Positions 25,369 to 33,123 of a stretch of DNA of 33,237 nucleotides are shown here, one piece after another. Source of the DNA: SAR86 cluster bacterium (GTDB lineage: Bacteria > Pseudomonadota > Gammaproteobacteria > Magnimaribacterales > Magnimaribacteraceae); contig JAKUUM010000017.1 of assembly GCA_022447065.1 (NCBI GenBank), forward strand, positions 1 to 33,237. The letters run 5' to 3'. The notes under the pieces are model-generated. The model saw nothing but the letters and a program-made list of their open reading frames with translations. It made no database searches and had not been told where the DNA came from. The translations under genes and the position numbers were made by a program. Positions within the stretch are counted from its first letter, which is position 1; every line of letters starts with the position of its first letter.

Positions 25369-26535
25369 ATGAAATATTGGATGTTAATTTCAGCTGCCCT
25401 CAAAAGAAAGCAGACTAGAACCGTTCTGACCATTTGCTCCATTACAGTTGCCTTCGTTTTATTTGGAACTTTGAGATCTATTGCAGTTGCTTTTACTGAA
25501 GATGTTGATTTTTCTGGAGATGATCGCCTTGTCGTGATGTCAAAACTTTCCTTTATCGAACCCCTTCCTATGGCTTATCACCAAAGAATACAGTCAGTAG
25601 AAGGTGTGGATCTTGTGGCGCACCGAGAATGGTTTGGCGGCACTTACATAGACGTTAACAACTTCTTTCCCAAATGGCCTGTGAACGCAGAAGTTTGGTT
25701 CGATGTGTATCCAGAATTCATTATCTCTGAGCAAGAAAAGCGAGATTTTGTCAATACCAGAACCGGCATGGTTGCAGGAAAAGCCATAGCTGAAAAATAC
25801 AACTGGAAGGTCGGAGACAAGATTCCCATCATGGGCGATATTTGGGTGAAAGAAGACGGTTCCATCTTATGGGAATTTGATTTAGTAGGAATATTTTCTC
25901 AAGAAGAAGGTTCGGGGGTATACGGCGGAGACCAACAAGCTTTTATCAATCACAGTTATTTTGAAGAATCAAGGATGTGGGGAAAGGGAACGGTCGGGAA
26001 TTACGTCGTAAAGGTTAAGAATAAAGAAGACAACGAGCGAATAGCTAAAGAAATCGACAAAATGTTTGCTAATTCAAGCGATGAAACCAAGACTTCCACT
26101 GAAGCTGCTTTTAGCAAAATGTTTGCTGAGCAAGTTGGAGACATTGGCTTAATCATGAATTCAATATTGGCTGCAGTCTTTTTCACCATGCTTCTGGTTA
26201 CTGGTAACACCATGAGTCAGGCAGTTAGAGAAAGGACTCCAGAGTTGGCTGTTTTTAAAACCATAGGTTATTCAGATAGTAAAATCTTGTGTTTGGTTTT
26301 AGTTGAAGCCATGTTTATGTGTTTCTTGGGTATGGCAATAGGCATCGCCATAAGCTTTATTGTATTTTTATTTTTAGAAGACGATTTGGCTGCATTTATT
26401 GAGGGTATTTCTTTTCAACCATCAGTAATATTATGGGCTTTTGCTACAGCTTTGGTCATGGCTTTGATTGCGGGTTTACCTCCGGCATTAGGAGCTATGA
26501 GGTTAAAAGTTGTAGATGCTTTAAGGAAGGATTAA
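25369..26535 (+). CDS. FtsX/MacB-type ABC permease, copy 2
   Basis: A 388-residue paralogue of the preceding permease, two bases after its stop. It shares the N-terminal helix (RTVLTICSITVAFVLFGTL), the coupling stretch LLVTGNTMSQAVRERTPELAVFKTIGY and the tail LKVVDALRKD, and both have VGDKI/VGDKV plus DGS...WEF patterns in the periplasmic domain. It looks like a tandem duplication that has diverged, allowing a heterodimer like LolC/LolE. The periplasmic domain, about 42-265, would bind the adaptor or substrate. Confidence 0.93.
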   Translation: MKYWMLISAALKRKQTRTVLTICSITVAFVLFGTLRSIAVAFTEDVDFSGDDRLVVMSKLSFIEPLPMAYHQRIQSVEGVDLVAHREWFGGTYIDVNNFFPKWPVNAEVWFDVYPEFIISEQEKRDFVNTRTGMVAGKAIAEKYNWKVGDKIPIMGDIWVKEDGSILWEFDLVGIFSQEEGSGVYGGDQQAFINHSYFEESRMWGKGTVGNYVVKVKNKEDNERIAKEIDKMFANSSDETKTSTEAAFSKMFAEQVGDIGLIMNSILAAVFFTMLLVTGNTMSQAVRERTPELAVFKTIGYSDSKILCLVLVEAMFMCFLGMAIGIAISFIVFLFLEDDLAAFIEGISFQPSVILWAFATALVMALIAGLPPALGAMRLKVVDALRKD

Positions 26536-26538
26536 GAA

Positions 26539-27717
26539 ATGAAACAGATATTAGCTATCACTGCCATGAACATCAGAACGATACTACAAAGGTCTGGAGC
26601 TTCCATTGTCATCATTGTAGGCATAGCTGGATCAGTCGCTGTAATGGTATCTCTATTAGCCATGGCTGAAGGGTTAAACAAAACTATTTCCAGCACTGGT
26701 CAGGATGATAGAGCTTTAATCTTTAGGGAAGGTTCTAATTCTGAGTTGAGCAGCGGTATTGCCATGACCGATCTAGCTATTATTGAAAATACACAAGGAA
26801 TAAAGAAATCTGAAGATGGGCCAATGATAGCAGCTGAGATTTTTACCATCATAGATGTAAAGAAGAAAGGTGCTGTGGACACTTCTAATTTACCATTGCG
26901 GGGAGTCCAAGAGATGAGTTTTAAGATTCGACCTGAACTTAAGATTATCGAAGGGGTAAACTTTTTCCCAGGTAGGGGTGAGGTCATAGTCGGCAAGGGC
27001 GCAGCCAGTGAATTCGAAGGGCTCGAAATAGGGAAGCCAATCAAAATCAGAGATTCTGAATGGACAGTTGTAGGAATTTTCTCAACTGGAGGAGACGTTC
27101 ACGAATCTGAAGTATGGGCAGATCTTGCTGTGATCCAAGGTGCCTTCAGAAGAGGTGCCTCTGCTTCGATTGCGATTGTCCAAATGGAAAAAAATGCTTC
27201 TATTACGGATTTTGCCGCCACATTAGAATTGGATCCCCGATTGAATCTAAAGGTTCAGGGAGAGGCTGATTTTTACTTGGAACAATCTTCCGGAGCTTCG
27301 GCTGTTATTCAGGTCTTTGGTTACACCGTCGCTATTATCATGGCTATCGGAGCAGTTTTTGCTGCTCTCAACACCATGTACAGTGCTGTTTCAACTCGTT
27401 TGGTTGAAATTGGTACACTGAGGGCAGTAGGATTTCATGGTAGCTCCGTATTATTTGCCTTGATGATTGAGTCTATGTTTTTAGCTCTACTGGGTGGATT
27501 GTTAGGAGCGGGTCTATCTTATTTGATTTTTAATGGTTATACGGTTTCAACTCTGGCTTCGGTATCTTTTACCCAAACAGCTTTTGATTTCGCCGTTACC
27601 GGTAAAATCATTGGGCAAGGTCTGATTCTGGCTTTAATAGTTGGATTCCTCGGAGGGCTGTTGCCTGCCAGAAGGGCTGCTACACAGGAAATAACTGAAG
27701 CTTTAAGGGCTATTTAA
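26539..27717 (+). CDS. FtsX/MacB-type ABC permease, divergent third copy
   Basis: A 392-residue permease with the same topology as the two before it but a different subfamily: N-terminal helix IVIIVGIAGSVAVMVSLLAMA, coupling region ALNTMYSAVSTRLVEIGTLRAVGF and tail PARRAATQEITEALRAI, which are closer to the general MacB pattern. It begins three bases after copy 2 and should be cotranscribed. As a type VII exporter needs two permease subunits, three permeases with one ATPase imply alternative dimers or a second complex. Its 3' end overlaps the convergent rraA gene by 15 bases. Confidence 0.92.
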   Translation: MKQILAITAMNIRTILQRSGASIVIIVGIAGSVAVMVSLLAMAEGLNKTISSTGQDDRALIFREGSNSELSSGIAMTDLAIIENTQGIKKSEDGPMIAAEIFTIIDVKKKGAVDTSNLPLRGVQEMSFKIRPELKIIEGVNFFPGRGEVIVGKGAASEFEGLEIGKPIKIRDSEWTVVGIFSTGGDVHESEVWADLAVIQGAFRRGASASIAIVQMEKNASITDFAATLELDPRLNLKVQGEADFYLEQSSGASAVIQVFGYTVAIIMAIGAVFAALNTMYSAVSTRLVEIGTLRAVGFHGSSVLFALMIESMFLALLGGLLGAGLSYLIFNGYTVSTLASVSFTQTAFDFAVTGKIIGQGLILALIVGFLGGLLPARRAATQEITEALRAI

Positions 27718-28182
27718 TTCTATTTCGCTCAATAACAGACCGTTATTGTCTGCGTATACGTATTGGCCTGGTTTAAAAGTCAGACCACCAAAAGATATTG
27801 CAATTCCCAATTTTCCGAGGCCTCGTTTGTTGCTTTTTACGGGATAAGTTCCTAAGGCTTGTACTCCTATATCAAGAGTTCTAATGATATCAACATCCCT
27901 GATATAGCCATTAATCACAATACCAGACCAATTGTTCTTCTCTCCCGCTTCAGCTATCAAGTCTCCCAGTAAAGCCACTGTATTCACGCCTCCAGCATCC
28001 ACAATAAGTACTTTGCCATTTCCCTCGGTATTCAATTGTTCTTTGATTAAGGAGTTATCATCTGGGCATTGAAGGGTTTCAATAGACCCCCAAAAAGATA
28101 GTTTTCCTCCGTAATTAGTCAGTATGGGTTGAAGCGCCAGCGCCTCAGGAAATTCATCTGAGAGGTCGGGGGTGGATTTCAC
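27703..28182 (-). CDS. rraA: RraA-family protein (RNase E regulator or aldolase-like)
   Basis: A 159-residue protein matching E. coli RraA (161 residues) along its length: LTNYGGKLSFWGSI, KVLIVDAGG, GIVINGYIRDVD, LDIGVQAL, FGGLTFKPGQYVYADNNGLLLSE. RraA trimers bind RNase E and inhibit mRNA decay. Unlike E. coli RraA, which has Arg-Gln, this one keeps R95-D96, the metal/substrate pair of the related HMG/CHA aldolases, so an enzymatic role remains possible. The start is GTG 28182, directly abutting the upstream TGA (TGAGTG, no gap), so translation is probably coupled to the amidohydrolase gene. Its 3' end overlaps the ABC permease gene on the other strand. Confidence 0.85.
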   Translation of the reverse strand: MKSTPDLSDEFPEALALQPILTNYGGKLSFWGSIETLQCPDDNSLIKEQLNTEGNGKVLIVDAGGVNTVALLGDLIAEAGEKNNWSGIVINGYIRDVDIIRTLDIGVQALGTYPVKSNKRGLGKLGIAISFGGLTFKPGQYVYADNNGLLLSEIELNSP

Positions 28183-29898
28183 TCAAGCAGCAGTACTTTG
28201 TTCACCCCGAATCAGTGATCCGGGAAGTAGGCCCGTGGCTTTGTCATTTTTGTAAGTAATCACACCACTTTTAATGGTAGCTGCATAGCCCGAACATTTT
28301 TGGATGATTCTTCTTCCTCCAGTAGGAAGGTCATGCACCATCTCAGGTTTGTAGACCTTTAAATCATCGTAGTTGATGATGTTGATGTCTGCCAAGTAAC
28401 CTTCTTTTAATTCCCCACGGTCAAATAGACCGAAGGTTCTAGCTGTCTCTCTGGTTTGTTTATTAACTATATATTCAATAGGAATTTTTTCTCCTCGATC
28501 GCGATCCCTGGTCCAATGCGTTACATTCCAAGTTGGCATACTAGCGTCGCAAATTAATCCGCAGTGTGCTCCTCCATCACTTAAGCCCGCTACTGAACTA
28601 TTGAATTCAATGATCGTTTTATAAAAATCTAGAGTGTGGTTAGGGTAAGGTGCAAAACAAGCATAGATAAATGTCTTTCCATCATTTTTTAACATTTCTT
28701 CATAAGCAACTTCTAATTCAGATTTACCTGTGGATTTTGCGATTCCAGCAATACTGTCTTCTATTTTTGGTTCATAGTTAGGTATCTCGTCCATCGGGAA
28801 CTGGGTTTCAAAAGAAGATATGAGTCTTTTAGCTAATTTAAGGTTTCGACCTTCACCAAAACTAGAATCTTCACTAAGAATCTGTTTTTTAAATTCAGGA
28901 TCTTTCATTCTTTGCACTTTCTCTTCCAAAGGAAGATCTGCTATTTCTCTAAAACTTGGATGAGCAACAAAGGGATGAATAGAAGATTCTAAACTAAAAA
29001 GTAAGCCCGTTGGTCGGCCGGCAAATTGAGGTCTAATATTTACACCCTTACTGAAGTTTTCCTCACAATACTTCCAGGTTTTAAAAGGATCTCCGCTGGT
29101 TTGAGCGTACGTTAAGGTTCTACCCGTGGTTTCAACAAATTCTTTAACCCAATCCAGTTCAATGTCTTGATCCATCCAATCTGAGACCAATTCCAACGTC
29201 CCTTCGCCTGCAGCTGCTATTGCTTGTGAAAGGGCTCTCATTTCTGCTTGTCCCGCTTCTGTACCTGGAACATATTTTCCTTGTACATCCGTGTGAAGGT
29301 AGGTTCTGGAAGAACTAAATCCGAGTGCACCGGCTTCAATGGCTTCTTTGATTAGTTTTGCCATTTCTTTAATTTCTTCATCAGAAGCATCATCTTTGCC
29401 TTGGCATCGGTCGTAACCCATCACGTAAGACCTTATGGGACCGTGTCCAACCATGGCCCCAACATCAACCACAAATTCTTTCTTATCAATAGCATCAAGA
29501 TATTCTGGGAAAGATTCCCAGTCAAAATCTATACCTTCATGTAAAGCCGTACCGGGTATGTCTTCCACACCTTCCATTAATTGGATTAAGTAATCTTCTG
29601 ATCCCGGTTTAACCGGAGCAAACCCAACCCCACAATTACCCATCACGACAGTAGTTACGCCATGCCAACTAGAAGGAGTTAGATAAGGATCCCAGCACAC
29701 TTGACCGTCGTAATGAGTGTGAATGTCTACCCAACCAGGAGTAATTACTTTGTCTTTGGCATCAATTTCTTTTTGTCCGGTATCGTTTACCTCACCGACT
29801 GCAGTTATTTTATTGCCATCTATTGCTATGTCTCCAATAAAAGGTTTCTCACCTGTTCCATCAACAATCTTTCCATTTCTGATAACAAAATCATGCAT
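28183..29898 (-). CDS. amidohydrolase of the N-acyl-D-amino-acid deacylase family
   Basis: A 571-residue metal-dependent hydrolase. The N-terminal composite domain (FVIRNGKIVDGTGEKPFIGDIAI) leads to the metal motif VDIHTHYDG with H60, H62 and D64, then NCGVGFAP, GHGPIR, and near the C-terminus LSDGGAHCGLICD, whose Asp is the likely catalytic base. The family cleaves N-acyl-D-amino acids, and homologues act on dihydropyrimidines and related amides; substrate here is unknown. ATG 29898 is chosen because a strong AAGGAGAG site precedes it and the family begins there; the frame continues upstream to a start at 29979 without family support. It is cotranscribed with rraA. Confidence 0.9.
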   Translation of the reverse strand: MHDFVIRNGKIVDGTGEKPFIGDIAIDGNKITAVGEVNDTGQKEIDAKDKVITPGWVDIHTHYDGQVCWDPYLTPSSWHGVTTVVMGNCGVGFAPVKPGSEDYLIQLMEGVEDIPGTALHEGIDFDWESFPEYLDAIDKKEFVVDVGAMVGHGPIRSYVMGYDRCQGKDDASDEEIKEMAKLIKEAIEAGALGFSSSRTYLHTDVQGKYVPGTEAGQAEMRALSQAIAAAGEGTLELVSDWMDQDIELDWVKEFVETTGRTLTYAQTSGDPFKTWKYCEENFSKGVNIRPQFAGRPTGLLFSLESSIHPFVAHPSFREIADLPLEEKVQRMKDPEFKKQILSEDSSFGEGRNLKLAKRLISSFETQFPMDEIPNYEPKIEDSIAGIAKSTGKSELEVAYEEMLKNDGKTFIYACFAPYPNHTLDFYKTIIEFNSSVAGLSDGGAHCGLICDASMPTWNVTHWTRDRDRGEKIPIEYIVNKQTRETARTFGLFDRGELKEGYLADINIINYDDLKVYKPEMVHDLPTGGRRIIQKCSGYAATIKSGVITYKNDKATGLLPGSLIRGEQSTAA

Positions 29899-29947
29899 AC
29901 CAACTCTCCTTCCTTTAAGAATACCAGAATAATAGCTTTTTTTGGAA

Positions 29948-29975
29948 TTAGAGAAAACCTTCTTTCTTGACAACA
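29948..29975 (+). repeat. bipartite repeat, copy 1, before the epoxide hydrolase
   Basis: TTAGAGAA (29948-29955), eight bases, then TTCTTGACAACA (29964-29975). The same two blocks, with seven bases between, occur at 31167-31193 before the serine hydrolase gene. This copy lies in the divergent gap between the amidohydrolase and epoxide hydrolase, 28 bases before ATG 30003. It includes TTGACA, but no good -10 lies 16-18 bases downstream. Confidence 0.5.
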
Positions 29976-30002
29976 ACAAAACATAAAGAGAAGGTATCTC
30001 GG

Positions 30003-31148
30003 ATGAGTAACACTCGCGAATTTAAAATCGAAGTTTTAGAAGAGGATATTGAAGATCTGAAACGGCGTATAGTCTCAACGAGATGGCCTGAAAAAGAAAC
30101 CGTGGAAGATTGGACCCAAGGTGTTCCTGACGCATATATGAGAGAGCTTAGTGAGTATTGGTTAAATGAATACGACTGGCGGGCACGGGAGGCATATCAC
30201 AACCGACTCCCCCAATTTCTGTCTACCTTTCAAGGCTTGGATATTCACTTTATCCACTGTATTAGTCCTCATAGGCAGGCCAAGCCTTTATTAATAACCC
30301 ACGGTTGGCCAGGCTCTGTCGTTGAATTTCATAAAGTGATAGAGCCACTGGTAGATCCGGTTGCCTATGGAGGCAGTGAAGATGATTCATTCAACGTTGT
30401 GTGCCCCTCACTTCCTGGGTATGGATTTTCAGGCAAGCCCAGACAAACGGGTTTTGGAGTTGAAAAAATTGCTGACATTTGGGATGAACTGATGACCGAG
30501 CTTGGTTACAGTGAGTATTTTGCACAAGGCGGCGATTGGGGATCCGCAGTGACAACGACAATTGCAATGCAAGACAAAGGCAGTTGCAAAGGAATACATG
30601 TGAATATGCCCTCGGCACCTCCCACAAAAGAGGCTAGAGAAAACCCTACTAAAAGGGATAAACTCGCGTTTGAAGGAGGAAATTATTACCAACAATGGGG
30701 TGCAGGCTATTCAAAGCAACAAAGCACCCGACCTCAAACTTTGGGGTATGGACTTGTTGATTCCCCGATAGGTCAAGCAAGTTGGATCGTTGAAAAATTT
30801 TATGAATGGACCGATTGCAATGGTCATCCAGAGAACGTCCTCAGTAAGGAGGAACTTTTGGATAATGTAATGTTTTACTGGCTAACTGGGAGCGGAGCTT
30901 CGTCTGCACGTTTATATTGGGAAAGTTTCGGAAAAGCGTTTGGACCAAAAGTTAATAAGGTAGAAATACCTACAGGTTGCAGTATTTTCCCTAAAGAAAT
31001 TGTTCCTACTCCTCGAAGTTGGGCAGAAAATGTTTACAACAATATCGTGTATTGGAACGAATTAGACAAAGGTGGCCACTTTGCAGCTTTTGAACAACCT
31101 GACTTGTTCGTCGATGAACTCAGGAATTGTTTTAGGCTAATGAGATAA
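30003..31148 (+). CDS. epoxide hydrolase with N-terminal EHN domain
   Basis: A 381-residue alpha/beta-hydrolase resembling microsomal epoxide hydrolase. The N-terminal EHN domain (about 4-110; RIVSTRWPE, LNEYDWRAREAYHNRLPQF) precedes the core. The oxyanion motif HGWPGS, nucleophile D178 (GGDWGS), acid E332 (FPKEIVPTP) and base H359 (GGHFAAFE) form a complete triad in the expected order. It should open epoxides to diols in detoxification or breakdown of unsaturated or terpenoid compounds. ATG 30003 with AGAAGG eight bases upstream is the start; an upstream TTG at 29967 has no family support. Divergent from the amidohydrolase, 95 bases before the serine hydrolase. Confidence 0.92.
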   Translation: MSNTREFKIEVLEEDIEDLKRRIVSTRWPEKETVEDWTQGVPDAYMRELSEYWLNEYDWRAREAYHNRLPQFLSTFQGLDIHFIHCISPHRQAKPLLITHGWPGSVVEFHKVIEPLVDPVAYGGSEDDSFNVVCPSLPGYGFSGKPRQTGFGVEKIADIWDELMTELGYSEYFAQGGDWGSAVTTTIAMQDKGSCKGIHVNMPSAPPTKEARENPTKRDKLAFEGGNYYQQWGAGYSKQQSTRPQTLGYGLVDSPIGQASWIVEKFYEWTDCNGHPENVLSKEELLDNVMFYWLTGSGASSARLYWESFGKAFGPKVNKVEIPTGCSIFPKEIVPTPRSWAENVYNNIVYWNELDKGGHFAAFEQPDLFVDELRNCFRLMR

Positions 31149-31166
31149 CTGCGTAAACTAAATCTC

Positions 31167-31193
31167 TTAGAGAAGGATCCATTCTTGACAACA
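31167..31193 (+). repeat. bipartite repeat, copy 2, before the serine hydrolase
   Basis: TTAGAGAA (31167-31174), seven bases, TTCTTGACAACA (31182-31193): same blocks and order as 29948-29975, 51 bases before ATG 31244. It suggests a common regulator site or a duplicated control region for the two hydrolase genes. No convincing -10 hexamer follows at normal spacing. Confidence 0.5.
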
Positions 31194-31243
31194 TCTTCTC
31201 CTTCAAGTTTCATATGAGGAATTATTACAGGGAAGAATAAATC

Positions 31244-32473
31244 ATGGGTTCACTAAATATCGTTTCTCCAGAATCCGTAGGATTGGACAGTAAAATATTG
31301 GCTAACGTCAGAAATTATCTTGATGAACAATATGTTGCTCCAGGCAAATATGCAGGTACTTTAACTTTGATTGCCAGAAGAGGCGAAATAGCTTATTTAG
31401 ATGCACTTGGTTTGATGGACAGAGAGAACAAAAAAGAGATGAGAGAAGATGCTATTTTCAGCATCTATTCAATGTCTAAACCCATTACCAGCATCGCGTT
31501 AATGCAACTTTATGAAAAGAGTCTATTTCGCCTAGATGACCCAATTCATTGGCACATACCTTCTTGGAGGAATTTACGAGTCTATCAGTCAGGAATTTAT
31601 CCTAATTTCTTAACTTCAAGACCCAAGAGACATATGACTATTAGGGATCTACTATCACACATGTCAGGACTAACATACGATTTTATGCTGAGAACCAATG
31701 TTGATGCCGCCTATCGAAAGACGAAGTTACAGGCTACTGGAGATTTACAAGCCATGATAGATACATTGGCAGAATTGCCTTTAGAGTTTTCCCCAGGCGA
31801 TCAATGGAACTATTCAGTTTCCACGGACGTTTGTGGTTACTTAGTAGAGTACTTTTCAGGAATGAAATTAGACAAATATTTTCAAAAATATATTTTTGAT
31901 CCATTAGGCATGGAAGACACAGGGTTTTCTTGTGCTAAGGAGAAAGTTGAACGACTGGCATCGCTCTATGAACATCACCCTAAAAAAGGACCGGTATTAG
32001 TTGATACAGGTGGATCCAAAACAGCAAGAGTAAAAAAAAGAAAGATGCTCTCTGGTGGGGGAGGTTTGCTTTCCTCTATGGCAGATTATTATCGTTTTTG
32101 TTCAATGTTATTGAATCAAGGAGAACTTGAAGGTAACAGAATCATCGGTAGAAAGACTTTAGCCATGATGGCTTCAAATCATTTGCCTGAAGGAAAAGAT
32201 TTAACAGAAATGAGTCAATCAGCTTTTAGTGAAACAACTTATCAGGGAGTTGGTTTTGGTTTAGGTTTTTCGGTGATACTGGATCCAGTGAAAACTCAAT
32301 CATTAACCGACGTTGGAGAATACGGATGGGGTGGGGCAGCCTCAACTGTATTTTGGGTGAATCCCAAAGAGGAAATGGTAGTCATATTTTTAACCCAATT
32401 GTTGCCGTCTTCTACTTACCAAGTTCGTAGAGAACTTAGATCTCTGGTTTATTCATCGTTGATGCCTGAGTAA
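31244..32473 (+). CDS. class C-like serine hydrolase (beta-lactamase/esterase superfamily)
   Basis: A 409-residue protein of the penicillin-binding/AmpC-like fold. The nucleophile motif SMSK places S76 and K79 at the start of a helix, the second motif is Y190-S-V (NYSVS), and YGWGGAAST near the C-terminus stands in the KTG position, as in family VIII esterases and butanediol-diacrylate-esterase-like proteins. LLSHMSGLTY is also typical. No signal peptide is visible, so it is probably cytoplasmic and an esterase rather than an antibiotic-degrading enzyme. GGAAG ten bases before ATG 31244 supports the start. The shared upstream repeat suggests it is expressed with the epoxide hydrolase. Confidence 0.9.
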   Translation: MGSLNIVSPESVGLDSKILANVRNYLDEQYVAPGKYAGTLTLIARRGEIAYLDALGLMDRENKKEMREDAIFSIYSMSKPITSIALMQLYEKSLFRLDDPIHWHIPSWRNLRVYQSGIYPNFLTSRPKRHMTIRDLLSHMSGLTYDFMLRTNVDAAYRKTKLQATGDLQAMIDTLAELPLEFSPGDQWNYSVSTDVCGYLVEYFSGMKLDKYFQKYIFDPLGMEDTGFSCAKEKVERLASLYEHHPKKGPVLVDTGGSKTARVKKRKMLSGGGGLLSSMADYYRFCSMLLNQGELEGNRIIGRKTLAMMASNHLPEGKDLTEMSQSAFSETTYQGVGFGLGFSVILDPVKTQSLTDVGEYGWGGAASTVFWVNPKEEMVVIFLTQLLPSSTYQVRRELRSLVYSSLMPE

Positions 32474-32515
32474 ATAAACATACTTTGTTGAATTAAAAAC
32501 ATTTAAGAGCTTTTT

Positions 32516-32534
32516 ATACCCTAATTATGGGTAT
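32516..32534. repeat. short inverted repeat in the 32474-32688 gap
   Basis: ATACCC (32516-32521) and GGGTAT (32529-32534) flank a seven-base AT loop. A T5 run precedes it on the plus strand and none follows, so it does not fit a terminator for the serine hydrolase. It lies just beyond the end of the recombinase remnant and could be a leftover of its element or site. Confidence 0.35.
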
Positions 32535-32546
32535 CCTATCGATATC

Positions 32547-32687
32547 CTAGTTAACAGTATGTCTAGCTAACTCCTGTATCACTCTCGTACTTATTCCCTT
32601 CTCACTCAAGTTAGTAATAAATGTTCTCCTACCACTATGACTACTTGCATGTTGGATATTGGCGAGTTTGTATAAGTTAAGGAAAAG
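32547..32687 (-). pseudogene. tyrosine-recombinase (integrase) C-terminal remnant
   Basis: Reading the minus strand from 32687 to a TAG at 32547 gives about 46 codons without a start. They contain the second catalytic box of phage/element-type integrases: LYKLANIQHASSHSGRRTF, then ITNLSEKGISTRVIQELARH. The H-x-x-R pair (HSGR) is intact; the usual LAGH has become LARH, and a stop three codons later removes the tyrosine nucleophile segment. The N-terminal domain and first catalytic Arg are also absent, the frame running into the 3' end of the lipoprotein gene. This is a decayed integrase, distinct from xerD at 6579, and marks past integration of an element. Confidence 0.8.
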
Positions 32688-32688
32688 A

Positions 32689-33093
32689 TTATATTTTGTC
32701 TGGTGAACAATTATCAATTAGAAGGATTTGCATTTCTTCTAATTTAGATAAAGCTTTTTGATATTCTACTACCGCAGGATCAACTGCTTCAGATTTAAAG
32801 CCTAGGAAATTCGTTCCGAGTAATGGATTATTTGTTGTCAAGCCTATACTTGTAGAAGCGGTGCCTCTGTCAGCTTGCTCTTTAAGTTTATCGGCTAAAT
32901 CAGTTATGATTCCTTGCACTCTAATTACCTGCTCAGTCAATTCAACACAATTTAAAGTGTTTGGATCAAAATCAAAATGAACTAAACCACCTGTTGGTTC
33001 TTTATAATTCCAAACTGGCGTAGCGCAACTAGAAAGAACAGATAATAAAGTCATTGCACATATGACTTTTAGTGAGCTTAATAAAAATTTCAT
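32689..33093 (-). CDS. small predicted lipoprotein of unknown function
   Basis: A 134-residue protein with a basic N-terminus, hydrophobic core and lipobox LSSC (cysteine near residue 23) followed by Ala, so it is predicted to be lipidated and, with no Asp at +2, sorted to the outer membrane. The mature part has two further cysteines (in LNCVEL and DNCSPD) that could pair, and helical segments (VELTEQVIRVQGIITDLADKL; VVEYQKALSKLEEM) suggestive of a short coiled coil. I do not recognise the family. TAAGGAG precedes ATG 33093; an ATG ten codons upstream has no such site and would overlap a palindrome. The stop lies beside the integrase remnant, suggesting it may belong to the flexible region. 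Confidence 0.75.
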   Translation of the reverse strand: MKFLLSSLKVICAMTLLSVLSSCATPVWNYKEPTGGLVHFDFDPNTLNCVELTEQVIRVQGIITDLADKLKEQADRGTASTSIGLTTNNPLLGTNFLGFKSEAVDPAVVEYQKALSKLEEMQILLIDNCSPDKI

Positions 33094-33108
33094 TGTTTTC
33101 TCCTTAAA

Positions 33109-33123
33109 ATGACAAACTGTCAT
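33109..33123. promoter_or_regulatory. operator-like palindrome before the lipoprotein gene
   Basis: ATGACA-AAC-TGTCAT is a perfect 6-3-6 inverted repeat located three bases upstream of the lipoprotein ribosome binding site (plus 33100-33106). It could be a repressor site or an mRNA hairpin near the ribosome binding site. The rest of the right edge (33124-33237) is AT-rich; a second inverted repeat (AAAAGTT 33181-33187, AACTTTT 33198-33204) is visible but no clear gene. Confidence 0.45.

Noticed and set aside
29967-29996. TTGACA as -35 of a promoter for the epoxide hydrolase
   Set aside because: The hexamer is perfect, but no acceptable -10 occurs 15-19 bases downstream; the same holds for the copy at 31185. 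It is better described as part of the bipartite repeat.
31244-32473. Antibiotic-resistance beta-lactamase
   Set aside because: There is no signal peptide, the Tyr motif is YSV and the KTG position reads WGG; these fit esterase-like members better.
32516-32534. Rho-independent terminator of the serine hydrolase gene
   Set aside because: The T-run precedes rather than follows the stem on the plus strand, and the stem has only six pairs.
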